The notes beneath the pieces were generated by a model that was given only the letters and a program-made list of their open reading frames with translations, made no database searches and was not told where the DNA came from. DNA of 32,100 nt from Candidatus Woykebacteria bacterium RIFCSPLOWO2_01_FULL_43_14. GTDB taxonomy: Bacteria; Patescibacteriota; Microgenomatia; Woykebacterales; 2-01-FULL-43-14. Below are positions 22,168 to 29,351 of this stretch, piece after piece. A program made the translations under genes and the position numbers. The stretch's first letter is position 1, and every line of letters starts with the position of its first letter. Location: assembly GCA_001816835.1 (NCBI GenBank), contig MHDB01000013.1, positions 25,334-57,433 on the forward strand, given 5' to 3'.

Positions 22168-22932
22168 ATGGACCAGCAGCAAAACCAAACCCGACAACGT
22201 CTGCACACGAGCAGACTGCGTCTAGCAAGACTAATCAGACGGATTACTTTAAGAAGAGCCAAAGAGCTCATAGCTTTAAATTTTGCCAGAAGATACGAGA
22301 AGATTTTGGCCCAAGCCATGAAAGACTTGGACACGGCTGGCACTTTGAATATACCTGATGTTGAGCGCTTGATGAGGGAAGTAGTAGAGACTTTGACAGG
22401 AGTTTTTAGCGCCGAAGGAGAAGGTATGGAGATACTTATTCCTTCGGACGCAAGTGCGCTCGGAGATAATCTGGGTGTGGTACCTACCCCGAGGCAGAAG
22501 AAACCCCCACGGAAAGGGAAAAAACTAGTACTTAAAACTACTGACCACGGAGCCAATATAGTAGCGTTTAACTTTGGAGAAAAACCTCCGGCCGAGACTT
22601 TTGAAAGTGCTCTGCGTCGGACCTTTGGAGAAGGCTGGGAATCAAAAACAATTGCTGTAATGGGTCATGGCCCAGGTAGAATTGAACAAAGAACTTTTGC
22701 TCAGGATGTAGCTCTTGGGTCTGGGAGTGTCTTAAGAAGGTACGTTAGTACCACTATAAGCAATCTTTTGATTATGAAAAAAGGATTACCTCCAGGGGCA
22801 ATCGTTGGTTCTCAGCTCCAGCGTTTATTTGCCCAGCTTAACGAAACTCTACGTTGGGATGATATCCCCCCAACCATAAATAAATGGGGCATTAAGCTTG
22901 AAGATCAAGGAGAAGAGGCCGCACAGAGCTAG
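22168..22932 (+). CDS. Uncharacterised basic protein, cassette gene 3
   Basis: I do not recognise this 254-residue protein. Residues 8-50 are strongly basic and helical (RLHTSRLRLARLIRRITLRR), suggesting nucleic-acid or partner binding. Residues 60-85 form another helix, 95-122 a Pro/Lys-rich linker, and 123-245 a compact alpha/beta domain with TIAVMGHGPGRIEQRTFAQD and an Arg/Ser-rich helix. No catalytic motif is clear. The ATG follows GGGAGG and is chosen over TTG 22147, which is too far upstream. It ends in the stem of the cassette terminator, so it is the last gene of the unit. Confidence 0.75.
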   Translation: MDQQQNQTRQRLHTSRLRLARLIRRITLRRAKELIALNFARRYEKILAQAMKDLDTAGTLNIPDVERLMREVVETLTGVFSAEGEGMEILIPSDASALGDNLGVVPTPRQKKPPRKGKKLVLKTTDHGANIVAFNFGEKPPAETFESALRRTFGEGWESKTIAVMGHGPGRIEQRTFAQDVALGSGSVLRRYVSTTISNLLIMKKGLPPGAIVGSQLQRLFAQLNETLRWDDIPPTINKWGIKLEDQGEEAAQS

Positions 22933-22958
22933 TGAATTTTCACTAGCTCTTCTTTTTT
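22925..22958 (+). terminator. Intrinsic terminator of the three-gene cassette
   Basis: AGAGCTAGTGAA (22925-22936) and TTCACTAGCTCT (22939-22950) form a perfect 12-bp stem around a 2-base centre, followed by TCTTTTTT. The TAG stop of the third gene lies within the stem. It is the strongest terminator in the window and closes the cassette. Confidence 0.9.
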
Positions 22959-22965
22959 GGCAAAA

Positions 22966-22994
22966 TTGACTTTTCGGCTGTCAAAATCTAATAT
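22966..22994 (+). promoter_or_regulatory. Promoter of the phosphohexomutase gene
   Basis: TTGACT (22966-22971), a 17-base spacer and TAATAT (22989-22994) form a good sigma-70-type promoter just after the cassette terminator. The leader would be about 16 nt and includes AGGAGGT before the ATG. Confidence 0.75.
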
Positions 22995-23016
22995 GGAGGG
23001 ACTGTAGGAGGTACTT

Positions 23017-24411
23017 ATGCCAATTTTGAAAAGAACCATGTTCCGTGAGTATGACCTTAGAGGTCGTGAGTCTGAAGATGAGTTAAACGACTCGTCAGTT
23101 TACTATGTAGGTCGTGGTTTCGGAGCCTTCCTCTCCAAACGAGGTATTAAGGAAGCGGTTGTTGGTCACGATGCCCGTGCTACCTCCGAAAGTTTTCAAG
23201 CAAACATCATCAAAGCTCTCAATGAATCCGGGATTGATGTTGTTGATATCGGCACAGTAACAACCCCAATGAGTTACTGGTCACAGTACCATTTTAAAGT
23301 CAAAGGTTTGGTAATGGTTACTGCCAGCCACAACCCTGTAGGTTGGAATGGAGTAAAACTTGGTTGTGACCTTTCCTATACGCTTCTCACCGACGAGATG
23401 AACGAAGTTTACGACACTATTTGTAAAGAGGAATTTGTTAATGGTTCTGGCAGTGTGCGGAAAGAAGACATTCTTGAGGAATATGTAAAAGATCTAACCT
23501 CTCGCGCCAAAATTACCAAAAAATTTAAAGTTCTTGTTAATACCGGTAATGGCACAGCAGGCCTACTTGCTCCAAAGCTTTTATCAGCAGCTGGGTGTGA
23601 CGTAGTAGAGCATTTCACCAATATTGATCCGACATACCCCAACTACACGGCTAATCCAGATGGTACAGCTATGATGGAAGATACCGGCAAGCAAACCTTG
23701 GCTAACAAGTGTGATTTGGGTTTTGCTTTCGATGGTGATGGGGATAGGTTGGGATTAGTGGACGAAAAAGGTCAAACCGTCTGGCCGGACCGCTACATTA
23801 TTTTGCTCTCTCGACTGGTTCTTTCCAAAAACCCTGGGGCAAAAATAGTTTTTGATGTCAAAGTTTCGGAAGCTCTACCTGAGGACATCAAAGCCCACGG
23901 TGGTATCCCGATTATGTGGAAAACAGGGCATTCTCACATCAAGGCCAAATTGGCTGCGGAAAAAGCGGCTTTAGCTGGCGAAGCGAGTGGTCATATATTC
24001 TTTGTTGATGATTTTTACGGGTTTGATGACGCCACCTTCGCAGCTTTGAAAATATTAGAGTACCTCTCGTTAGAGAATAAACCTGTGTCAGAAGTAATCG
24101 CTGGAACCCCTTCTTACGTTTCTACACCCACTATCCAAGTCAAGACGACAGACGAAGATAAGTATAAGGTGGTGGAAGAAGTGACTAAAGAATTCAAAGA
24201 CGAGGGTTACAATGTGGTAGATATTAATGGGGCTAGGGTTTATACCGAGGGTGGTTGGGGACTTGTGAGAGCTTCCTCTAACACCCCGACCTTAGTTTTG
24301 AGATTTGAGGCTAAAACCCAACAGAATTTGGAGAAGATCCAAGCACTTTTCAGACAGAAACTTGCGCGTTTTGACGTTGTTAGCAAAGACTGGGACAGCT
24401 CCGGCCACTAA
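23017..24411 (+). CDS. Phosphomannomutase/phosphoglucomutase
   Basis: The enzyme moves phosphate between C6 and C1 of hexoses for sugar-nucleotide and polysaccharide synthesis. The 464-residue product has all four alpha-D-phosphohexomutase signatures: TASHNP with the phospho-serine Ser104 (102-107), the Mg-binding DGDGD (239-243), the sugar loop GEASGH (321-326), and the phosphate-binding region RASSNTPTLVLRFE near the C-terminus. AGGAGGT precedes the ATG. Substrate choice (mannose or glucose; manB/pgm/algC type) cannot be settled from sequence. It is monocistronic, as the next gene has its own promoter. Confidence 0.93.
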   Translation: MPILKRTMFREYDLRGRESEDELNDSSVYYVGRGFGAFLSKRGIKEAVVGHDARATSESFQANIIKALNESGIDVVDIGTVTTPMSYWSQYHFKVKGLVMVTASHNPVGWNGVKLGCDLSYTLLTDEMNEVYDTICKEEFVNGSGSVRKEDILEEYVKDLTSRAKITKKFKVLVNTGNGTAGLLAPKLLSAAGCDVVEHFTNIDPTYPNYTANPDGTAMMEDTGKQTLANKCDLGFAFDGDGDRLGLVDEKGQTVWPDRYIILLSRLVLSKNPGAKIVFDVKVSEALPEDIKAHGGIPIMWKTGHSHIKAKLAAEKAALAGEASGHIFFVDDFYGFDDATFAALKILEYLSLENKPVSEVIAGTPSYVSTPTIQVKTTDEDKYKVVEEVTKEFKDEGYNVVDINGARVYTEGGWGLVRASSNTPTLVLRFEAKTQQNLEKIQALFRQKLARFDVVSKDWDSSGH

Positions 24412-24415
24412 AGAG

Positions 24416-24444
24416 TGGACAAGGTACGCTCAAAATCGTATAGT
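24416..24444 (+). promoter_or_regulatory. Promoter of the beta-propeller gene
   Basis: TGGACA (24416-24421), a 17-base spacer and TATAGT (24439-24444) lie immediately after the phosphohexomutase stop. The predicted start site falls within 3 bases of the ATG at 24454, and there is no Shine-Dalgarno sequence. Confidence 0.6.
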
Positions 24445-24453
24445 ATACACAGT

Positions 24454-25461
24454 ATGAAGTTAGAAAAGGTACTTATTATCCTGACCCTTTCGGTGGTTAT
24501 TATTTTACTTTCAGCTGTGAGGATCGGTGAGTATTTTGGAAGCATCTCCAGCGTCCCAACCCCCAAGAACCCAGATTCCTCAGTCCCAGCTTCTCAAGAA
24601 GAGATAAAACCTCTGGAGCAAGAGCTCCAGCTGACATTTGACACTAAAACTGCGAGTAAAGATCCTTTTAACGATTCAAACGGCCCTTTTTATCATGATG
24701 TTAACCTGGCGACCTCCATTGACGGTGTAAATTTTGCTTTTGATTCATTGGTACTGGAAAAAGCTTCCGTGCCGGATGTGGTCAGATTAGCTGACTCCAC
24801 CTTGGCCATTTATGCAGTGGATGGGTCTGGGAGATCTAAATCGGGGTTGATGGTTGCTATCTCCAAAGATGAAGGTCAGACTTGGCAACAAGGGTCAGTC
24901 CAGTTTGATTCCTTAGTTCCAGGGGCAGCTGACCCAGATGTGGTCGTGCTGCCTGATGGTAAAATAAGACTTTATTTTGTAGTTTTTGAGGATGTAGAGA
25001 ATAAGACAGTAGTACCAACCAATATGGTAAAAAGTGCTACCTCTTCAGATGGGGTAAACTTCAGTTTGGAATCCGGTGAGAGGCTTAAATATAGCAACCT
25101 TACGGATCCAGACGTTGTAAAGATAGGAAACTCATGGTTCATGTACTTCTCGCAAGGGGCCAAACTGTTGGCTGCTATCTCAAGTAATGGCTTAAGTTTT
25201 AAGTATCAGAAAGATATTCGCTCACTTGGTAGTGTTTCTAGCACAGTTAAAATAACTGAGGAGACTTACCGCCAATTTTACTGCAACAATGGTATAAAAA
25301 GCGCAACTTCCATTGATGGGCTTAGTTGGAAAGACGATGCAGGCTATAGACTTAAGCCAGGAACTAAAGAATTTGTTTGTGACCCCGCCCCTCTCAAAAC
25401 AGAGGGTGACAATTGGCTTATGTACTACAAAGTAGCCAAAGTTAGTGAGTCTAAACAATGA
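24454..25461 (+). CDS. Membrane-anchored beta-propeller protein, glycosidase-like
   Basis: The 335-residue product has an N-terminal hydrophobic segment (about 5-25), a Pro/Ser-rich spacer and a five-bladed propeller. Asp-box-like repeats SxDGxxF/W recur at about 87-94, 136-144, 196-203, 242-249 and 285-292, and DP(D/A) motifs at 160-162, 218-220 and 310-312, as in GH43/GH32-type and related five-bladed propellers. A carbohydrate-binding or glycoside-hydrolase role outside the membrane is inferred; a catalytic set is not certain. ATG 24454 was chosen over GTG 24415, because it begins the signal anchor and fits the promoter. It overlaps the next gene by ATGA. Confidence 0.75.
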   Translation: MKLEKVLIILTLSVVIILLSAVRIGEYFGSISSVPTPKNPDSSVPASQEEIKPLEQELQLTFDTKTASKDPFNDSNGPFYHDVNLATSIDGVNFAFDSLVLEKASVPDVVRLADSTLAIYAVDGSGRSKSGLMVAISKDEGQTWQQGSVQFDSLVPGAADPDVVVLPDGKIRLYFVVFEDVENKTVVPTNMVKSATSSDGVNFSLESGERLKYSNLTDPDVVKIGNSWFMYFSQGAKLLAAISSNGLSFKYQKDIRSLGSVSSTVKITEETYRQFYCNNGIKSATSIDGLSWKDDAGYRLKPGTKEFVCDPAPLKTEGDNWLMYYKVAKVSESKQ

Positions 25462-25841
25462 AAACTATAAATCAAACGTATGTGATAAAAGCCACTCCAA
25501 AAGAAATATGGCGTGCTTTGGTAGATCCAGATCATATTGAGGTCTGGAGTGGTGGTAAAGCTAAGATGAGTGACAAGCAGGGTGTGCCATTTGAGTTATG
25601 GGATGGAGATATCTACGGTACTAACCTGGAGGTGGTTACCAATAAAAAACTGGTTCAAGAGTGGTACGGTGGCGACTGGGATAAGCCTTCCAAGGTAACC
25701 TTTGTGCTCACCGCCCTTGGCCCGGAGCAAACTCAGGTCGCCCTTCTCCACGAAAACGTGCCTGATAAAGAAGCCCATGATATAGAAGACGGTTGGAAGA
25801 GATACTACTTGGGGGAGATAAAGAAGTATCTGGAGCAGTAA
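25458..25841 (+). CDS. SRPBCC/AHSA1-family protein
   Basis: The 127-residue product has the START-like fold of the SRPBCC group, AHSA1 type: INQTYVIKATPKEIWRALVDPDHIEVWSGG at the start, WDGDIYGTNLEVVTNKKLVQEWYGGDWDKPSKVTFVLTAL in the middle and a C-terminal helix DIEDGWKRYYLGEIKKYLEQ. Members bind small hydrophobic ligands or client proteins; the ligand is unknown. The ATGA overlap makes it co-translated with the propeller gene. Its stop directly abuts the stop of the convergent pspC-like gene. Confidence 0.85.
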   Translation: MKTINQTYVIKATPKEIWRALVDPDHIEVWSGGKAKMSDKQGVPFELWDGDIYGTNLEVVTNKKLVQEWYGGDWDKPSKVTFVLTALGPEQTQVALLHENVPDKEAHDIEDGWKRYYLGEIKKYLEQ

Positions 25842-26036
25842 TTACTTCGGCTCTGGGATAACGAGCAGAGCTAATAAATAGGTTATTAAACCTAGAACGA
25901 ACCCTGTAAAAACGGTAATAATAAGCCAGGCCAGTCTTAATATCGTAGGATCGACGTTTAAATACTCCCCTAGCCCGCCAAAAACCCCAGCCCAGATCCG
26001 GTTAGTTTTACTTCGATAAAGCATTTTCGTTTGCAC
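25842..26036 (-). CDS. PspC-domain membrane protein
   Basis: The 64-residue product has the PspC pattern: basic start (LYRSKTNRIWAGVFGGLGEYLNVDPTILRLAW), then a hydrophobic membrane segment ITVFTGFVLGLITYLLALLVIP. The domain is linked to membrane stress responses. The -10 TAAAAT (26043-26048) ends six bases before the GTG at 26036, so a leaderless GTG start fits best; ATG 26024 is the alternative. The stop codon touches that of the SRPBCC gene. Confidence 0.85.
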   Translation of the reverse strand: MQTKMLYRSKTNRIWAGVFGGLGEYLNVDPTILRLAWLIITVFTGFVLGLITYLLALLVIPEPK

Positions 26037-26150
26037 GTGTCTATTTTATCACGGTCTGATACTTTTGGCCAAACCACCCTTCGCTAAAGCTATGGAGTGG
26101 CTGGCCTGAAGGCCAAAAAGAAACCCACGCAGTAATAACTGAATGGGTTG
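26037..26150. other. Short gap with hairpins and pspC-like gene promoter
   Basis: The gap holds the extended -10 TGATAAAAT of the PspC-domain gene (- strand), a perfect TGGCCT-GA-AGGCCA hairpin near 26101-26116, and the sequence TTCGCTAAAGCTATGG, which looks like part of a CPR-type intergenic repeat. The apparent ORF on the - strand here is not protein-like. Confidence 0.4.
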
Positions 26151-26825
26151 TCAGACACGATAGAAGAAGCGATAGTATAGCCCTCTCCCCAAAAGTGTTG
26201 CTATGGTGGTTACTGTAAAAGCGACCCCTAACCATTGGTTAAGCCATGCGTTTCCTGTGAAAAACACAAGACCGACCAAAATGTAACAAAGAAGCCCTCC
26301 GAGAGCCAAGTTGGCTGCTGTCTTGGGTTGCTGTTCGGAAACTTCCCAAACCAAAGATAGTAAGATTGCGCATACGACAAAGAAAGAGGCTACAAATAGG
26401 TACTTGTTCATCGGGGCGTATGTCCCCAACGTCGCTCCGACCATCCACACAAAAACCAAGTGATGGTTTTGCCGACCCCCAGCTCTCGGAGTCTTTGGTG
26501 GGTGTTGTATACCAAGATATCCTGAGAGAAGAATGAGCGGCAGAATGATTAACCCCACACTGATTAGATTGCTTCCAAAAGGTGTGGTTGGGATTAACAT
26601 TTTTGGTACATACGCTGAAGCAAGATTAGCGACAAGCATATATATGATGCTAGTCGCAGCCAGAAATGGAAAATCAAAGATTCCAGCTAGCCCAATCGCT
26701 ACTAATACAGAAGCTAACAAAAAGTCCCACTCTGTTTGCCAAACGCTAAATACAAACAAAAATGCCAAGATTAAGGCACCAGAGGAAGCTGTCTTCCCCC
26801 AAGAGATCTTCTTTCCTGTGATCAC
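26151..26825 (-). CDS. Multi-pass membrane protein, unknown function
   Basis: The 224-residue product has about seven hydrophobic stretches, starting SSGALILAFLFVFSVWQ and including LISVGLIILPLILLSGYLG and LFVASFFVVCAILLSLVWEV, with a short basic loop KTPRAGGRQNHH in the middle. No family motif is recognised. The start is GTG with AGGAGA ten bases upstream. It has a promoter TTGATT-N17-TAAATT with TGC (extended -10). It lies beside another unknown membrane protein, encoded on the same strand from a separate promoter. Confidence 0.75.
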   Translation of the reverse strand: MITGKKISWGKTASSGALILAFLFVFSVWQTEWDFLLASVLVAIGLAGIFDFPFLAATSIIYMLVANLASAYVPKMLIPTTPFGSNLISVGLIILPLILLSGYLGIQHPPKTPRAGGRQNHHLVFVWMVGATLGTYAPMNKYLFVASFFVVCAILLSLVWEVSEQQPKTAANLALGGLLCYILVGLVFFTGNAWLNQWLGVAFTVTTIATLLGRGLYYRFFYRV

Positions 26826-26846
26826 TAGACTTCTCCTTTGGCCTAT

Positions 26847-26875
26847 AATTTAGCACAAAGCGCCCATAAAATCAA
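26847..26875 (-). promoter_or_regulatory. Promoter of the 26151-26825 membrane gene
   Basis: On the - strand TTGATT (26870-26875), a 17-base spacer and TAAATT (26847-26852), preceded by TGC, form a promoter with an extended -10. The leader is about 15 nt and contains AGGAGA. Confidence 0.6.
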
Positions 26876-26890
26876 GCATTTTTCATAAAG

Positions 26891-26918
26891 AAACCTCTTA
26901 GCTTAAGCTAAGAGGTTT
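26891..26918 (-). terminator. Terminator of the 26928-27698 membrane gene
   Basis: A perfect 28-base palindrome, arms AAACCTCTTAGCTT and AAGCTAAGAGGTTT. On the - strand it follows the gene's stop by nine bases and is followed by TTTCTTT, fitting an intrinsic terminator. Confidence 0.8.
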
Positions 26919-26927
26919 TGTAAGTCT

Positions 26928-27698
26928 CTACCTTGTAGGCAAATTGTTTGAGGAAGATATGAGTTTTTTTACCAACGCCTCGCCAGAGTACTTTAAGATA
27001 GAATTTTGGGTTTCTCTGTCCAGGATCCGTGCCAAGAACATTGCTCCCACGATCCAGACCATGATAAGTGTCAAGCCCGGCTTAAGTGTTGCGATCTGAG
27101 ACTCGGTCCAGAAGGCGATCTCTTTCGAAAACAGCGCCGTGGTGGTAAGGAAACACACCAGACACATAAACCAAAGAGTCATTCCCTGAAGATAGGGGTG
27201 TTTTCTAACCATCCGAAAGGCCAGAAAGCCTGTTACCAACATCACAAGTAGGAAAAACCTGAGACCTTCAGGACTCTCAGAGTAAGAAAACCCTCCCAGC
27301 AATCCCAATCCTGCAAGAAAAACAGGGTGATAAGTACCGCTTCTCAAAAAGTAAAGCTTATCCTCAGTTGGTCGCCCATCCCATATGTGTAGGGTGGTGA
27401 TAACAGTCGGTATGGTCAGGAAGGCGATGAAAAGAATACTCATTGGCCACGTTTGGGATATGAAAACAAAGCTGGTTTTTGCTGAGATGCCCCACGATGT
27501 AGCTCCAAATATCACAAAACTAGCTAAGCTGTATCCAAAGCCCTTTTTATGGACTAAAACGAAGAAAAGCATCCAAAAAATGACGATTGGGATTAAACTT
27601 AGGGTGTCCAGGGAAACGAAGATCCCTGACATAAGCCCAAATGGGACAGAAAGCCAGAGGCTGTATTCCCCGATCTCTTTCCCCCGTCGTAGTTTCAT
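26928..27698 (-). CDS. Multi-pass membrane protein, unknown function
   Basis: The 256-residue product has about eight hydrophobic stretches, among them IPIVIFWMLFFVLV, ILFIAFLTIPTVITTLHI and LTLIMVWIVGAMFLARI, and a charged loop WDGRPTEDKLYFLRSG. No enzyme motif is recognised. The ATG has a strong AAGGAGGG ribosome-binding site. A promoter lies upstream and a strong terminator downstream, so it is monocistronic. Confidence 0.78.
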   Translation of the reverse strand: MKLRRGKEIGEYSLWLSVPFGLMSGIFVSLDTLSLIPIVIFWMLFFVLVHKKGFGYSLASFVIFGATSWGISAKTSFVFISQTWPMSILFIAFLTIPTVITTLHIWDGRPTEDKLYFLRSGTYHPVFLAGLGLLGGFSYSESPEGLRFFLLVMLVTGFLAFRMVRKHPYLQGMTLWFMCLVCFLTTTALFSKEIAFWTESQIATLKPGLTLIMVWIVGAMFLARILDRETQNSILKYSGEALVKKLISSSNNLPTR

Positions 27699-27729
27699 CT
27701 ACCCTCCTTGGGGCTGTTTTCTGACCCAT

Positions 27730-27758
27730 AGTTTATCATAAGACTTGCCCTAAGTCAA
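27730..27758 (-). promoter_or_regulatory. Promoter of the 26928-27698 membrane gene
   Basis: On the - strand TTGACT (27753-27758), a 17-base spacer and TAAACT (27730-27735), preceded by TGA, give a sigma-70-type promoter with an extended -10. The leader is about 25 nt, with AAGGAGGG. Confidence 0.7.
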
Positions 27759-27770
27759 AAGAACTAAGTT

Positions 27771-27802
27771 TAAGGTGACACCCTCGCGAGGGTGTCACCT
27801 TA
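27771..27802 (-). terminator. Perfect 32-base palindrome after the DUF1761-like gene
   Basis: TAAGGTGACACCCTCG (27771-27786) is exactly complementary to CGAGGGTGTCACCTTA (27787-27802). On the - strand it lies about 25 bases after the gene's stop. A T-rich but interrupted stretch follows, so it is a probable terminator or mRNA 3' stabiliser. A protein-binding site is also possible. Confidence 0.65.
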
Positions 27803-27826
27803 GTAAAAGATTGGTATATTAAGACA

Positions 27827-28234
27827 TTAGCGCCAGGAGGCCAGTATCATACTCATGACAACTAGGCTAACTAGATAATAACCAACTTGAATGGAATAGA
27901 GTTTCCAGCTTTTTCCTGAAAAGACGGTATCAGAAGCAAAGGTAGGAACCACGAACCCCAACCATGCCCAGAAGCCCGTTTGAGCCCCATTCACCAAATC
28001 CGCTGCTCCGGCGTAAGTCACAAAGTGAGCCATGATGTAGGCCTGAACTAAGGCCCCTATGAAAGTTACACTATAGCCTAACCCCGCTCCATTTTTGAGC
28101 TCGTCTGTGCTTTTACCGATGAGGTTCATCCATGGTTTGCCAAAGACCGGCGCCGAATACCAGACAAACCCTAGTATCATGCTTGAAATAGTGGCTGCCA
28201 CCACAGCCCAAAAGTTTACATTTACTGTTTCCAT
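27827..28234 (-). CDS. DUF1761-family membrane protein
   Basis: The 135-residue product matches the DUF1761 layout: NFWAVVAATISSMILGFVWYSAPVFGKPWMNLIG at the N-terminus, then three more membrane segments, including GYSVTFIGALVQAYIMAHFVTYAG and FWAWLGFVVP, and a C-terminal hydrophobic helix. The family has no assigned function. The ATG has a GGAGGG ribosome-binding site. It is divergent from the CYTH gene with 63 bases between starts. Confidence 0.85.
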   Translation of the reverse strand: METVNVNFWAVVAATISSMILGFVWYSAPVFGKPWMNLIGKSTDELKNGAGLGYSVTFIGALVQAYIMAHFVTYAGAADLVNGAQTGFWAWLGFVVPTFASDTVFSGKSWKLYSIQVGYYLVSLVVMSMILASWR

Positions 28235-28285
28235 AGTTTAGACCCTCCTAATAGAAGTATATTACAAAGTCCTTGTAGTTGGGGT

Positions 28286-28291
28286 TATAAT
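28286..28291 (+). promoter_or_regulatory. Promoter -10 of the CYTH gene
   Basis: TATAAT ends six bases before the GTG at 28298, with a partial -35 (TTACAA, 28262-28267) 18 bases upstream. The predicted transcription start coincides with the start codon. A second, weaker -10 (TAATAT, - strand, 28259-28264) may serve the divergent DUF1761-like gene. Confidence 0.65.
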
Positions 28292-28297
28292 AATATT

Positions 28298-28831
28298 GTG
28301 ATCGAAATAAGACTAAAATTCAACGACCCCAGAAAAGTCCTTTCACAGTTACTTTCCGAGGGGTCGGTAATCGAGGAATATGAGACTGAGGATGTCTTTT
28401 TTAGTCCGAAGGACCAGCTTTGGGATTATGAAAAGAAAAACTTTCGTTTGAGGGAAAATACTATTGCGGGTGTCGCGAAAGTATATTTGATCTACCGTGA
28501 GGTTGAATGGTCAAGGAATAGTAAAACCTTTAAAGTTGAGTGGAAATATGAGTTGCCTAATGCGCTTGACCAGGGTGTTGAGATAGTTAAGTCTTGGGGC
28601 TTTGAGGAGATAGTCCGTTACAAGAAATTAGGAAAACACCTCAAGAGTTTGGGTGGTGAGATTTATTACGAGGAGATTGAGCACATCGGACCTATGGTTG
28701 AGATAGAAAGAAACACCCAAGAAGAGATAGACCAAGCGATCGCCAAGTTATTCAAAGGACTGGATTATCAAATAGTTGCCGAAAGTGTACCGTCTCTAGT
28801 AAGTAAAAGTTTGACTTTGAAGACGAAGTAG
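28298..28831 (+). CDS. CYTH-domain protein (triphosphate tunnel metalloenzyme)
   Basis: The 177-residue product starts IEIRLKF, a CYTH signature of alternating charged residues, and continues with EYETEDVFFSPKD, FRLREN, the acidic/basic strands TFKVEWKYELP, and MVEIERNTQEEIDQAIAKL. CYTH enzymes bind triphosphate and metal in a beta-barrel tunnel; class IV adenylate cyclases, thiamine or inorganic triphosphatases belong here. The substrate cannot be given. The GTG start sits at the predicted transcription start, so the mRNA is probably leaderless. Confidence 0.88.
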   Translation: MIEIRLKFNDPRKVLSQLLSEGSVIEEYETEDVFFSPKDQLWDYEKKNFRLRENTIAGVAKVYLIYREVEWSRNSKTFKVEWKYELPNALDQGVEIVKSWGFEEIVRYKKLGKHLKSLGGEIYYEEIEHIGPMVEIERNTQEEIDQAIAKLFKGLDYQIVAESVPSLVSKSLTLKTK

Positions 28832-28844
28832 GGTATAGTGAATC

Positions 28845-28872
28845 AAGCAGATTTGAATCAGTAAATCTGTTT
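28845..28872 (+). terminator. Probable terminator of the CYTH gene
   Basis: AAGCAGATTT (28845-28854) pairs with AAATCTGTTT (28863-28872) as a 10-position stem with one wobble and an 8-nt loop. The sequence after it is T-rich but not a clean T run. Confidence 0.5.
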
Positions 28873-28996
28873 AAGTTTGATCGAGTTTTTACGTAGTCAA
28901 GATAAAGATACCCCGCAATAAATTTGTATCGTGTCCAGCTATTTAGAGCACTCCACATTTAGACAGTTTTATTAATTTAAAAGAAAGAAGGTTCAA
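28873..28996 (+). promoter_or_regulatory. Upstream region of the RRM gene
   Basis: A TTGATC element (28877-28882) has only a poor -10 downstream. GATAC (28906-28910) and GTATC (28926-28930) could form a small hairpin. GAAGGT at about 28988-28992 is the ribosome-binding site. The leader is long for this genome (about 85 nt), as is common for cold-inducible RNA-binding proteins, but no known thermosensor is recognised. Confidence 0.35.
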
Positions 28997-29329
28997 GTGG
29001 CCAAAAAATTATTTGTTGGTAGCCTCCCTTATCAAGCAACTAGTGCTGAGCTCGAAGAAGTTTTCGCTCAGGCTGGTAAAGTAGACAGTGTCAATGTTAT
29101 TATGGACAAGTTCTCGGGCCAGAGCAAAGGTTTTGCTTTTGTGGAAATGTCTACTGAAGAAGAAGCCCAAAAAGCTGTCTCAACCCTTAATGGCGCTGAT
29201 TTCCAAGGTCGAAAATTAGTAGTTTCTGAAGCTCGCCCACAAGAAGATCGAAACCGTGGAGGTTTTGGTGATCGCAGTGGTGGTGGATTTAGAAAAAGCG
29301 GCGGTTTCCAAAGAGACAAAAGATGGTAG
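28997..29329 (+). CDS. RRM-type RNA-binding protein
   Basis: The 110-residue product is a single RNA recognition motif with a Gly/Arg-rich tail. RNP2 is KLFVGSL (residues 4-10) and RNP1 KGFAFVEM (44-51). The tail (about 82-110) has GGFGDRSGGGF repeats. It resembles the cyanobacterial Rbp and bacterial glycine-rich RNA-binding proteins often induced by cold. The start is GTG after GAAGGT. A 7-bp hairpin follows the stop and the next gene starts 23 bases later, so they may be co-transcribed. Confidence 0.93.
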   Translation: MAKKLFVGSLPYQATSAELEEVFAQAGKVDSVNVIMDKFSGQSKGFAFVEMSTEEEAQKAVSTLNGADFQGRKLVVSEARPQEDRNRGGFGDRSGGGFRKSGGFQRDKRW

Positions 29330-29345
29330 AAACCTATGAGGTTTC
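29329..29345 (+). other. Small hairpin after the RRM gene
   Basis: GAAACCT (29329-29335), loop ATG, AGGTTTC (29339-29345) is a perfect 7-bp hairpin at the stop codon. It has no T run, so termination is doubtful. It may partly separate expression of the following zinc-ribbon gene. Confidence 0.4.
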
Positions 29346-29351
29346 ACACAG

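Noticed and set aside
24409..24411. Alternative genetic code (TGA as glycine)
   Set aside because: TGA ends adk and the propeller gene in frame with normal-length products, and Gly codons are ordinary, so code 11 applies.
26041..26235. Minus-strand frame between the PspC-domain gene and the membrane gene
   Set aside because: It overlaps the 26151-26825 gene and a hairpin-rich gap, and its product has no protein-like pattern.
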